This document shows positions 45,328 to 55,482 of a stretch of 64,000 nt of DNA, piece after piece. The stretch covers positions 1,922,001 through 1,986,000 of the forward strand of contig JAQJZZ010000017.1 in NCBI GenBank assembly GCA_030077755.1, given 5' to 3'. Position 1 is the stretch's first letter; each line of letters opens with the position of its first letter. The notes under the pieces were generated by a model. That model had not been told where the DNA came from. It saw nothing but the letters and a program-made list of their open reading frames with translations, and searched no databases. Made by a program: the position numbers and the translations under genes. This stretch comes from Filosporella fistucella (Eukaryota > Ascomycota > Leotiomycetes > Helotiales).

Positions 45328-46485
45328 ATGTCAGGATCGCAGGTAAGACACCCAAATTCAAAGCTCATTGGGCTGGTATTGATTGCGGGATAGAATCGAG
45401 AAGCTGTCTTTGCGACCCGCCAGTCCCTAGGATTGATGAAAGCAAAGCTGAAGGGTGCTCAAACTGGTCATGATCTGTTGAAGAGAAAGAGTGAAGCTCT
45501 CACCAAGTACGTTATGTCCCCCACGTAGCAGAAGTCCGCTAATCAGTTTGCAGACGATTCCGAGGTATTTACGGTTCTACTCCTACAGATGCACTTTCTA
45601 ATTCTCCCAGAAATTACTCGACGAATCGATGAAGCAAAACGCAAGATGGGCCGGGTTATGCAAATTGCAGCATTCTCATTGGCAGAAGTTACCTATGCTG
45701 TTGGAGGAGATATTGGATACCAAGTTCAAGAATCTGCAAAGTCCGCACGATTCAGATTAAGGACGAAGCAAGAGAACGTCTCAGGTGTTTTCTTACCAGC
45801 TTTCGAAAGCTTTCTCACAGAAGGAAACAATGATTTTGGTTTGACTGGTTTGGGAAAGGGTGGACAGCAAGTACAGAGATGCCGGGAGACATATGCTCGG
45901 GCTGTGGAGACATTGGTGGAGCTGGCTAGTTTGCAGGTAGGATCCGGAATGAGATGGATTGAATATTGCTAATTGGAAGACTGCTTTCGTAATTCTAGAC
46001 GAAGTCATCAAGGTGGTAAATCGCAGAGGTATGTTTCGCACGTTTTGGTACTAAAGATATCACGCTAACAAATGCCAGTGAATGCCATGTTCGTGTTCTT
46101 CCCCGTTGAGCCGCTCTATACTAACTGTCTGCAGCGAGCATGTTATCATTCCAAGAACTGAAAATACAATCAAGTGTAGGGATGAAGATGTCTACTGTCA
46201 AGCAATACTGACTGTATCTAGATATTAACTCGGAGCTTGATGAACTTGACAGAGAGGAGTTCTTCAGATTGAAGAAGGTATGTCTCAGAAACCGTTCAAG
46301 CACCTTTCGCTGATATTGTGAAGGTTCAAAATAAAAAGCAAAGAGAGACTGCTGCACAAGATGCAGAGATGAGAGCCAAGAAGGCTGAGGCAGCGGCTGC
46401 TGGCAAAGCAGAAAGTGATAAGGAGAACGCAGGGGGTAGTGCGGATATTCTTGGAGAGTCAGAGGATCAAGATGTTATCTTCTGA
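45328..46485 (+). CDS. VMA8: V-type proton ATPase subunit D (Vma8)
   Basis: Nine exons: 45328-45342, 45394-45506, 45554-45564, 45611-45936, 45980-46028, 46079-46088, 46135-46175, 46222-46277 and 46324-46485. All introns are 43-51 bp, and the product is 260 aa. The spliced protein starts MSGSQNREAVFATRQSLGLM, then KAKLKGAQTGHDLLKRKSEA, with RFREITRRIDEAKRKMGRV across the exon 3 and 4 junctions. It continues MQIAAFSLAEVTYAVGGDIG, IPRTENTIKYINSELDELDR and ends in an Ala/Lys/Glu-rich tail. This is the central-stalk subunit D of the V1 sector, which rotates to drive proton pumping into vacuoles. Two exons are only 11 and 10 nt, yet both are needed to keep the frame and the conserved residues. Confidence 0.95.
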
Positions 46486-46657
46486 TCTCGTTGTGTTTTG
46501 TTTCAAGTACGAGTTTCGCCCGAAGCATGTAGAATTAGCGGGTACATATCAGGAGCATCAATGAATTTCACTTTCATCTATGAAATTATCAAGGTAGATT
46601 TTCTACTGCAAACTTTTGTCCCCAACCCCAATTGAAGAGAACCACCCCACCCTACAT

Positions 46658-47508
46658 CTATTGTCTCTGGTATGTGACCTTCATTACTTGGCCCTCACCA
46701 CCCAATGCCATACCAGCAGTATTCTCCTTTGCAGCAATCGCACCTTGTTCACTCTCATACTCAATAAATGCAATTCCTCTGCGTCCAGGCACCATTCGCA
46801 CTTCTCTGAAACCCTCGAATCTTCCAAATATAGCAGTCAAAGCATCGATATCGTACTCCTCTGGCAAGTTCTGTGCAAATAGAGTCTTGTTTGGAGGCAG
46901 ATACTCGTCCGGAATAACAGCCGCAGCACCAGTATTCGTAGACTTGAGTCCTGCACCTCTGGTAGCCTTGACGGGGCGGGCTGAATCGACAGGACCAGCT
47001 GCAACGGTATGCTTGAGTCGTTTTTGTTCCTCTGCAAGTTCGAGTGCCTTCTTCTTGTCTATACACATAATTAGCTGATTCTCCTTCACTGGATATGAAC
47101 CAGTTACCCTTTTCAGCAAGTCTCCGCCTCTTATGGCTTTCGAACTCCTCTTCATCACCAGTTCTCTTCACTGTAGCATCACTTCTAGTCTTCGCATACG
47201 CGAGGGACATCGGTTTATCAAACAGCTCGAAACCCTGCACATCTTCAATCGCCTTTGTAGCACTGTCTACATTATCGAATACGATGAATGCTTGTCCTTT
47301 TGCTTTTAAATTGGTTTTCGCGACAATGTCGATGATGGTGCCGTATTCAGAGAAGAGCTCTGTGAGAGCTTCTTTGAGCTGCTCGGGCTTGATGCGCTCT
47401 TCGAGGTTGCGAACGTACACGCTATGAGGGTTAGTCTGCGAACGGGAAGGGGAGGTACGTGTCGGAGTGCAATGACACGTACGTTGCGTTTGGGGGATTG
47501 GAAGCCAT
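46658..47508 (-). CDS. MSL1: U2 snRNP B''/U1A-type protein with two RRMs
   Basis: Exons 47483-47508, 47108-47421 and 46658-47058; introns 61 and 49 bp; 246 aa. The first exon is MASNPPNAT, continuing VYVRNLEERIKPEQLKEALT. RRM1 carries RNP2 (VYVRNLEE) and RNP1 (KGQAFIVF); a basic helix (SHKRRRLAEKDKKKALELAE) follows. The second RRM has TLFAQNLPEEYDIDALTAIF and RRGIAFIEYESEQGAIAAKE. This two-RRM plan is that of U1A/U2B'', which binds the U2 (or U1) snRNA loop; fungi with one such gene usually use it for U2. It is convergent with VMA8, with only 172 bp between stops. Confidence 0.92.
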
Positions 47509-48090
47509 TTTTGTGGTTTGATGGAGAGTTTTGGGGATGAAGGTTGAGGCTGGAGAGTATTTTGGCGGAGCCTCAGCCTTGAGGTTCCAGGCACTAGACT
47601 AGTGCCTGATTTAGAGGACCAGCTAGAAGCGCTTGTACGGTACGTACCACTTCCAAACTCTAAACACTTTATCATCCAAGAAGAATTCCTAAATTTGATC
47701 CAACTTGGTTGAACCAGTCTTTATTGTGGATTTCGAGGAGATATAAAGTCCACTGTTCTTTTTGGACTGTCCTTACTCAGTAGTATCAAGTGATGTAACT
47801 GCAGTTTATCCTCCAAAGCAACCAGCTACAAGCTTGTCGTGCCATAAGCTCCACTAGGTCTAAGTAACGAAGGAGAGCTGTCTTTAGAAATAATTGTTTG
47901 ACGTGTGCTACTGCCGGCATGTTCTAGAGTTATTAGTTTCATTTCTTCAAGTTCTGATCATTGGTCTACACACTCAACTGCACATCCTTGGTAGCTTGAG
48001 GCTCTGACCGCAACAGCAAGCTGATTAAAGTTGATTTCTTCTTCATGAAATATCCTTCCTTCTCTGAACTGATTTGGTGAACTACCTCAA
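47509..48090. other. Intergenic, divergent between U2B'' gene and STAND relic
   Basis: Promoter of the U2B'' gene and the former promoter of the decayed plus-strand gene. Nothing specific seen. Confidence 0.4.
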
Positions 48091-48805
48091 ATGGGACCAC
48101 TTTCGATAACCGTCTCGTGCGTCGCTTTGGTGTCAGCTATCACGAAAACCTCCATTGCAGTGACCGGATTCGTTCGAGATTTTCGTGGGACTCGCAGTGA
48201 TCTTGATGGAGTATCTCGAGAGCTCCTCTCGCTCAAGACGGTGTTGGAGCTGTTGGCAGACGATGCTTCCGGGGAGAGCTCCATTCCGGAGACACTAAGG
48301 AAACAAATCACTGGCATAGTCTCCAATTGTATGAGTGTCGTTGCAGAGATTGAACAATCGCTCAAAAAGAATGAAGGCACCAGCTTCAACAAGGCTGCAC
48401 AATGGGTGATATCGGGTAAAGATGACATGAAGAAGTTGAGATCAAGCTTAGAAGCACACAAGTCTGCCCTCGAGATTGCACTTGACATGGTCAGCTTGTA
48501 AGTTTTCGGGACTATCGAGTTCAAGGTGCGAAAATTAATGGTTACGTAGAACTATGACTAGAGAGATCAGGGATCATACACAGAACCTCCTTCAAGATAC
48601 CACAGCCATCAAAAACAATACTGCTCAGATTCTGGCCGAAATAGCTCGCCTATAACAACATTTGCCACAGGAGTCAAATACCCAGAACAGATCAGGATAC
48701 ATGCTTGAAAGATACTTGGAAAATTTGACAAGCTACGCGGAATCTGTCTGTGAATCATTTCCATATGAAGAAGAGTGCACAGGTCCCGAGATCGAAGCTA
48801 AATGA
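48091..48805 (+). pseudogene. Decayed gene with fungal STAND N-terminal domain
   Basis: Exon 1 (48091-48497) is intact and encodes MGPLSITVSCVALVSAITKT, SIAVTGFVRDFRGTRSDLDG and VSRELLSLKTVLELLADD: the helical N-terminal domain typical of fungal STAND/NACHT-type proteins. A 52-bp intron (GTAAGT…GTAG) leads to TMTREIRDHTQNLLQDTTAI and AQILAEIARL, then TAA at 48653. In the same frame the protein goes on (QHLPQESNTQNRSGYMLERY, LENLTSYAESVCESFPYEEE) to a second stop, TGA at 48803. Both stops fit C-to-T change from CAA and CGA. A short 170-aa product ending at 48653 might still be made. Confidence 0.65.
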
Positions 48806-48841
48806 CTGGATGCTAGATCATATGAAGTCACAAATAATAAG

Positions 48842-50046
48842 ATGGAGGCAACATCTAGCAATTCCACTCAAATTAGTGAAACTGATGAATTAAATATCTT
48901 ACCTATAACTTTCCCAGGGAATGAGGTGGCAGACGTATCCTCTGAAAAGAGAGAGAATCGCAAAGACATCAACGTCGAGAAAACGTCTCAACCTCACAGT
49001 TCTCCGTCAGATCTAGAACAATCCCAGGGGCCACCAGAGATAAATTTCCCTGGTTATAGTAATGGTTCTAGAACATGAAAGGGCAACTCTCCGAGTCTCT
49101 CTAAAAGAATGACCAACATAAACACTCAAATTAGAGCAGAATGGGAAGGCAGTACGAGAGATTGGGACGAAGAACATCGCACAATTGCACCCAGTCGTGA
49201 ATTTCCGGTCGACGGTTCTCTTGTTTCGAACGTCCCTAAGTATCTCCGCTAGACAATCTTGAGTTTTCCTGCACGCGATACACATTGGTACAACATAGAC
49301 CTTTGATATTTCAAAGTGGGGAATACACCTTACGACTCCTACAATCTTCACCAAAACGTCGTATTTTGGTATTGTTTATCGTTGTGATCAAACACCCCAG
49401 ATGGCATCAAAATTGAAGTTGGTATGAGTATCCCATGGAGGAGCAGGCGCTGAATCTCTTCCACACAATAGAAAGCATTATTCTTTCTACTCAGAAAATT
49501 CGGAAGGGTCTGACTAAAGATCGCGGCACAACTCCTGGACAGAATTTGTGGTAGGAATAATCAATGAGAGATTAGTCACTAATGCTACTAAATCCCTTTT
49601 GACAAAGATGGGATTATATTCGAGTGCTGTGCACACGTAGTATAAGCATAACGAGGTCAACCGCCCCCGGAACGCCAAGGTGATGGCCGAATTATCAGAA
49701 GTCTGTTTCAATGCCTAATCATCTTCTAATGCAATGTTTCTGACAATAAGAGCAGTTTTCATACCAATTCTCTCTGACAATGGCAACTGAGACTGATGGA
49801 ATACCAAAATCGAGAGAAATCAAATCGGAAACACCAATACAAATGCTTTTGTGTTTAAGAAACACGACTATTGATATACTTGTTCAGGAATGGGCCGAAG
49901 CCTTAAGCTACTCACTAACGCCAAAGTTTACAGTACCAATAAATTTAGGGACGGAAGTAGACCCAAGGACCATATTGTCAATGCTCTCCGCACAATCTCC
50001 TCAGGATCCAACATCTCCCTGGGACCCCTCAAGCATGGTCACATAG
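48842..50046 (+). pseudogene. Further remnants downstream of the STAND N-terminal relic
   Basis: Coding-like pieces alternate with stops. 48842-49078 gives an open acidic stretch ending EINFPGYSNGSRT. 49110-49240 reads WEGSTRDWDEEHRTIAPSRE, then FPVDGSLVSNVPKYLR-stop. Near 49605-49718 the frame TKMGLYSSAVHT-stop-YKHNEVNRPRNAKVMAELSE appears, followed by VCFNA. 49780-50046 is open (MATETDGIPKSREIKSETPI…) and ends in DPTSPWDPSSMVT. I read these as a degraded C-terminal part of the same gene, but the original reading order cannot be confirmed. Confidence 0.4.
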
Positions 50047-50547
50047 AGGGACTCCTTTCGCACTAAGGTGGGGAGGCTTTTGGGGCTAGGGAATTTGAAA
50101 AAATCTTGTGAGTTGTGACGAAGCCCACAACGTGGGTATATTTCTAACACAAATTCAGAGAACATCTCTAATATCCGATAATCATATGCATGAAGGGGGA
50201 AAAAATTGTACTGCAAATGCACATCAAACGAAAGAACTTTTGTGGTACCATGTCGATGCGGTGGATTTCAAAGTTCCATACTTCCAACTTTGATAGGACT
50301 TCTGAGGATACACTATATGGAGAGGCAAGATTGCCTAATTCTTGAACCTTGCATTCATGACTGATACTATAATTCCAGAACTGTCTATTGAAAAAAGGGA
50401 ATTGCACTCCAAACCTGAATGATTGCAAGCTGTTTCCGGACTATATCCGCGCCATGGGTTTTTAGACCAGGCGCACCCGGCCCAAGAACAGCGAGCACGA
50501 TCTACCAGTACAGAAATTCCTATGATTGACCCAACAAGCAATATACG
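50047..50547. other. Intergenic, no supported gene
   Basis: 3' flank of a minus-strand gene and end of the decayed region. Short frames only. Confidence 0.4.
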
Positions 50548-51966
50548 TCAACAAAATCCACCAAACCCAAAGCCCCCAAGCTGATCTCTGTTATTGAATT
50601 CCTTTAAACTCCCCTTAGATTTTCTGCAAGGCGTCTCAGGCATCGGAGCCAGCCTAGCTAGCACTACACTTTGTGCCGTAGGAGTTGATAGAGCAAAACC
50701 CGGAGTCGATACCAAATTCTGATCATCTCTTCGACGAAGCCGTACTTGTGGAGAAAGGGCAAGATTCTTGAATTTCGTAGCAAGTTCAGATGACTTGGCT
50801 GAAATGGAAGAAGCTGCCGCTGCGGGTGTACTCCAAAATAAGCGGCGTCGATTGTGTGCATGGGGATTGAGTCCAGTTTCCGAACCTTCTTCTATGCTTT
50901 CTCGTTGTGGTTGGGTAGGAATGACTGGAGCTGAGTATCGATTCTGGACTTGCTGAGATGGAGTCTGGAAAGTGGCAGTGGAGGAAGCTTTGGCAGGCTT
51001 AGCTGGTGTTGTTGCCACTGTTGGCCTGGGAGTGAACGGGGTGTCTGGGATATTATCCACACCAAATGTAAGCGGACCAAAACTCATGCATTTTTGTCTT
51101 TTATCTTCCAGCGAATTCTCAGCAGTAAGAGGGGACTTATGCGGACTTCTCTTCTTCGGACTTGCTCCTGCTGGTCTGGAACGCGGAATATGGACGATTC
51201 GAGGTTGCTGCAGAGCTTGTCGTTGTTCATTGATCGACTTGGGACGGTGTGGAACTTGCTTATACCAGCTTGGTACGACTGGCTCCTGGACGTGGAAACT
51301 GCTATTGTGCATCGAGATATCTTCCTGGCTCCGAGCGATTTCTGGAGAGGGGTACATGGCGTTGGATTGCAAACTCATGCCAAAGATATCGTTCCCAGGA
51401 ACCTCAACGATAGGCACAGCAGTCCCATCAGCTCTAAAAGCAATATTTCGTCGATCATAAATTGGCTTTGGACTTGTCGCAAACAGACTGACTGCAGGAG
51501 GTGCTTGAGTTGGCGAGTTCGGTGGAGCTCGAGGAACGAAATTGTGTTCTACTTCCATCTCCCAATCATCTTCCATCGTCAGAGTCACATCATCCATTTC
51601 AGTATCTTGTACCTCGTGGAGAGCACTCATATGCATTTTCGCCGACGAGTTTTCATCAGTCAATGCCGTTATGGAAGGAACTCCACTATCCAAACTCTTT
51701 TGAGGGCTATGTAAACACTATTCCCGTCAGCCATCTTCTTCCACCCTATCTACAACATCTTTGGTAAGACAACTTACTCTAACCTTCCTCCTCCTACACT
51801 CTGAACAAGCACTTCTCCTTACACGCGGCACCTCCTGTCGCTGAGGCGGATCAGAACGACTTCGTTTTCGAGGGGGAAAGGACTGCGTCGTTGATGGGTT
51901 TGGAGAGCTGGTCTCGTGTATAGCTCGCTTTGGTGGAGAAGGTCGGAGGAGAGATGGATCGTCCAT
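50548..51966 (-). CDS. Ser/Pro-rich protein with an N-terminal half zinc-cluster motif
   Basis: Exons 51778-51966 and 50548-51717, intron 60 bp (GTAAGT…ATAG, phase 0), 452 aa. The first exon is basic and Pro/Ser-rich and ends SACSECRRRKVR; splicing adds CLHSPQKSLDSG. CSECRRRKVRC equals the first half of a Zn2Cys6 cluster (C-x2-C-x6-C with the basic R/K run), but no second Cys triplet follows. The remainder is low complexity: acidic stretch (EVQDTEMDDVTLTMEDDWEM), many SP/TP sites (KKRSPHKSPLTAEN, PDTPFTPRPTV) and a Gly/Phe tail. The pattern suggests a nuclear, phosphorylated protein. No family recognised. An alternative splice supplying the missing half-cluster was not seen. Confidence 0.72.
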
Positions 51967-54476
51967 TGTTTGTGAATATCGTTATTGGGATGATATTTTG
52001 TGGAGGGCGAGTGGTGTTGAGGAGGTTGAAGGTGAGGTTGTTGTTGGTTTGGGAATCGAGGAGCTAGCTTGGTTTTGCTTTGGCAATGGGCTCGATTGGG
52101 AGTTATTTTTTTGAGGGAATAGGCGGGTTTGGTCGTTGGTGAGAATAGTGTTGATGTGGAGGGTTGAGAGATGCACGCGCCTAGTGTAGATAGAGGCATT
52201 CTTTTTCGTCGTCGACGTCTTTTCTGTCGTCGGCCCCATATTCTTCAAAAGTTCACGCAAGCATTTCCATGTTTACACCATTTATTTCTCCAAAGACTCA
52301 TTACCTGCTGTTCAATCGTAAAAAGTTGATACCTATATGTTCTGACACGAGCATGGCATTTGAGTAGCCATCTCTTGAGAAGTTTGCACTTGTATTTTCT
52401 TCTAAAAGTTCGGAAATGTATAGTTGATTACCCCAAAATCAAAGTACAAATACAAGTACATCATGCTTGTGGCGAGGTACATATATTTCAACACCAGGAA
52501 CAGATATACACAGAAGTCAAAGATTTGGAAATGCATTGAAGCACTTGAGTGCTATCAAGTCGATTCATGGCTCTTGAAGCAATGAGCAAATTTCAGCCTC
52601 GTATGTGGATATAGACAAATATGGAAAACGGGAATGAAGAAAACCAGGATTACCTGTTAAATGTGGCAGTGACTCTGGCAGATATTGGCAGTAAATATGA
52701 AGCGATCTGCTTTCAAAAAGGAAACGCGACACTACTCGGGCTGTATCTCAAAAAAATATCCTAAAAATTATCCCAAATAATTTCTTATTTTAAGAAAATG
52801 CCGAGAAACATCCCAAAATTCGTACAGAAGCACAAAAATTATCTCAAACTCTATCAAAAATAAAAAATAAAAAAAATCCTTATCCCAAATCAGCAAAACT
52901 CCAGCCCCCTCCTCACGGAGAGACCTTAGAAACCCCATGGTGGATTTTGAAGCCGGATGATTTTATTTTTACGTTGACTTCATCATCTTGTCAACAGGCT
53001 ACTACGCTATATTTGCATATGGCGATGCTTATGGCCTGGTTTCGGGACGGGCTTTTTAGACATATGTCAATGTGGGAATAGATACAATGCAGAATGATAT
53101 GCCAAGCTCGCAACAGTGGTTGGAACCTCCAATCCCCATATTTTGTAATAAGAATTATATACCCTTTACAAACATTTTCTGCATCTGAGCATGTGAACAA
53201 GCTAATAGCTTTGTCACAGTTCCACAACATATTCCAAGACTTACCACGCTCTGCCAACCCGCAATGCAGTCATCATGAAACATGCCACAGCATCCAAGAA
53301 GTAGCAAAAGAACAGATGACTTGGCAAACGTTTCCCGGGACTCAGGATTGTATCATTATCGTCTCAATTGAGGATATAAAAAGCATACAAATACTGCAGA
53401 AAGTTGAAGAGAATTGAAGCTTCAAGAATATCACATGCGATAGAGCGGATACTAGCGGCATGCCCCTCATTTTCTCCCCCCTTGCTCTGCTCGCTTGGGT
53501 GGCGGTGGCGTTGGGAACAATCCCACTTGCTGCAACCCCTCAAGCCTCACTTCACTTCCTCCCTCCTCAGTGTACCATGTAGATTCATCTACTTGGACGC
53601 CTCCAATATCGCCAAAAGCATAATCTAATACACCATCTCTTTCCCAACAACTTTATATAAATCAGCTGATACGCCTCCACTTTATTAATTTCCAATGAGC
53701 TACAAAACTTGTACGTCATCAACACCACCCTCAAGCATCAGCACCTCTACACCAGCTCCCAATATCATGGCGTCCAATACCCATGGCTATTTAAGCCGTG
53801 TAACGCTCTCCTTGACAAGAGGTATCCAATCGCTGATTTGGCTTCTTCTTGGCCCCAAGACTTTCGCTGTTTCTTGGAAGGAGGTGATAGGTTGGAATAG
53901 CTGCTCAAGCTTTGGATGTGTGAAGGTGCGGCAAGTAGAGTCGCCTTTTGCACTGCCACCTTATCTCATGTGTCTCTATCTATCTTGCCTATGGTAGGTA
54001 TTGTACAAGACTCGACCAGGTATGGAGCAAAAGAAAGGTGGGTAGCTATAAGATAGCTCTTTGTCTCCCTCTCCTCTTCTAAAATCTCATAATTTCAGAT
54101 ATCAGATTTGAAATCGATTTTACGAGTAAATATCTTGTCCGTCTCAAACACAGCTTCAAAAACGTTACGTCAGTGTTTCGTTTCAAGTGAATAAGAAGAA
54201 TTATTGTTTTAGTAGGGCTACGTAGCTATCACGCGCCTGAGAGTCTGGGGTACAAAGAGGCCCTCCATAGCTTGCTATCCCTTCCCCGCATTCGACGATC
54301 TATTGTCTCTCTACCTGCTCGAGCTACTACATACCATACTGTACCCCACACTATTTCTCAAACTCAAATACAACTACCCTTCCTCACCTGTCCACCGTAC
54401 CTCACCCTTCTCACCACCTACAAATTCACCTTTCAACTCTCAAGCAAATCAATTCTCTTGATAAGAGACATACAAC
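51967..54476. other. Gene-poor 2.5-kb stretch
   Basis: Upstream of both flanking genes. It contains an A-rich tract (52745-52885), the second dispersed repeat copy (52891-52953) and pyrimidine-rich sequence before 54477. A 100-codon frame at 53695 has no family features and is not supported. Confidence 0.4.
52891..52953. repeat. Short dispersed repeat, copy 2
   Basis: Same ordered blocks as 13161-13224: AGCAAAACTC, a GC-rich middle (CCCCCTCCTCACGGAG), TTAGAAACCCCA and GGATTTTGAAGC. It has no perfect hairpin in the middle. An A-rich tract lies directly upstream. Confidence 0.6.
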
Positions 54477-55040
54477 ATGGCAACCACCCAAACAACAGGT
54501 TCGTCCTCCCCACCTGCCTCCCCTTTCGTAGAAACTATCTCAGGCTTTCCCCGCATCCACACAGGCGATATCAAGCACGCAGATGATCCTTTCGCTGCTC
54601 AGAGAGAGGAGGCTGTAAGCACAGGGAGTCCGGAGACCAAGCCGGCTATGTTGAGCACGAGCCCGCCGAAGGGAGGGGATAGGAGATTGAGTAGTGATGA
54701 ATGGGGTATGTTTCCTCGGTTTTATTTTTCTGAACCGATATCCCTTTCCTATCACCAGCCTTTGGTATAAAAAGTAGTGTGGGAGAAGTGGAGCTGGATA
54801 TTATCTGAGAAATGATGAGATATGAGCTTTATGATAGAAGACTAACACCCCAAAGACGCATCTAAAACCCCTCCCTCCCGCTTTCAACAACGCAAGGGAA
54901 GCGTATACGCTACGCCCAACAGCCGTGATGGACACGTCGACAAGAATGTCGATCGTGATGCCGCTTATCATGCAAAATTAGTGGAGAAAGGATGGGCGAA
55001 GATTACGGGAAGGAGATCGAGTAAGGGAGAGCATTCATAG
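54477..55040 (+). CDS. Small conserved hypothetical protein
   Basis: Exons 54477-54705 and 54856-55040, intron 150 bp (GTATGT…AAAG), 137 aa. The first exon is Ser/Pro/Thr-rich and contains FVETISGFPRIHTGDIKHAD and DRRLSSDEW. The second reads DASKTPPSRFQQRKGSVYAT, PNSRDGHVDKNVDRDAAYHA and KLVEKGWAKITGRRSSKGEH. The C-terminal block with its charged helix looks conserved and cytosolic; there is no signal peptide or membrane segment. A strong pyrimidine-rich leader and AACATGG context mark the start. I know of no function. Confidence 0.75.
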
Positions 55041-55482
55041 ATTGTCTGTGGATGATGGATGATGGAGATGGAGTTAGGGAAAGCGTTGTTTTATTGAGAT
55101 TGATTCGATGGCTGGGCTTTGGATACCGATGGGTGGAATGAGAAATAAGTTAAGACTGGATTAGGAAATGGATTGGAATAGGTTTGGGTATGGGAACAGA
55201 AACATGATAAATGCACGTTGTTATGCGAATCTAATTTATTGACTCACGTCTCACTTATCCCCTCCTCGTCGTATAACGTACAATCAAATATCATGCTGCC
55301 ATATAATTCCATAGGCCTCATTCGCCCTTGAAAATCACCAGCTCACATCCCAATTCCCAAAACGCCGTCCTATGCAATGAGCTGAAATGAGCCTCCATAA
55401 GTGATGTCCAACGCCGTAACGCACAATCTCCTTCCATTCTTCCACTTTTTTGATCGTCGCCTTTCGATCCAGCCTATTGCCA
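55041..55482. other. Intergenic, convergent 3' ends
   Basis: 3' flanks of the small plus-strand gene and of SYF1. Nothing recognised. Confidence 0.4.

Noticed and set aside
49400..49470. KLKLV…GGAG-like stretch resembling a small-GTPase P-loop in the STAND relic
   Set aside because: A stop interrupts it and no G-domain motifs follow; similarity too short.
53695..53997. 100-codon plus-strand frame (MSYKTCTSST…)
   Set aside because: Low-complexity start, no conserved motif, no splice pattern; likely chance.
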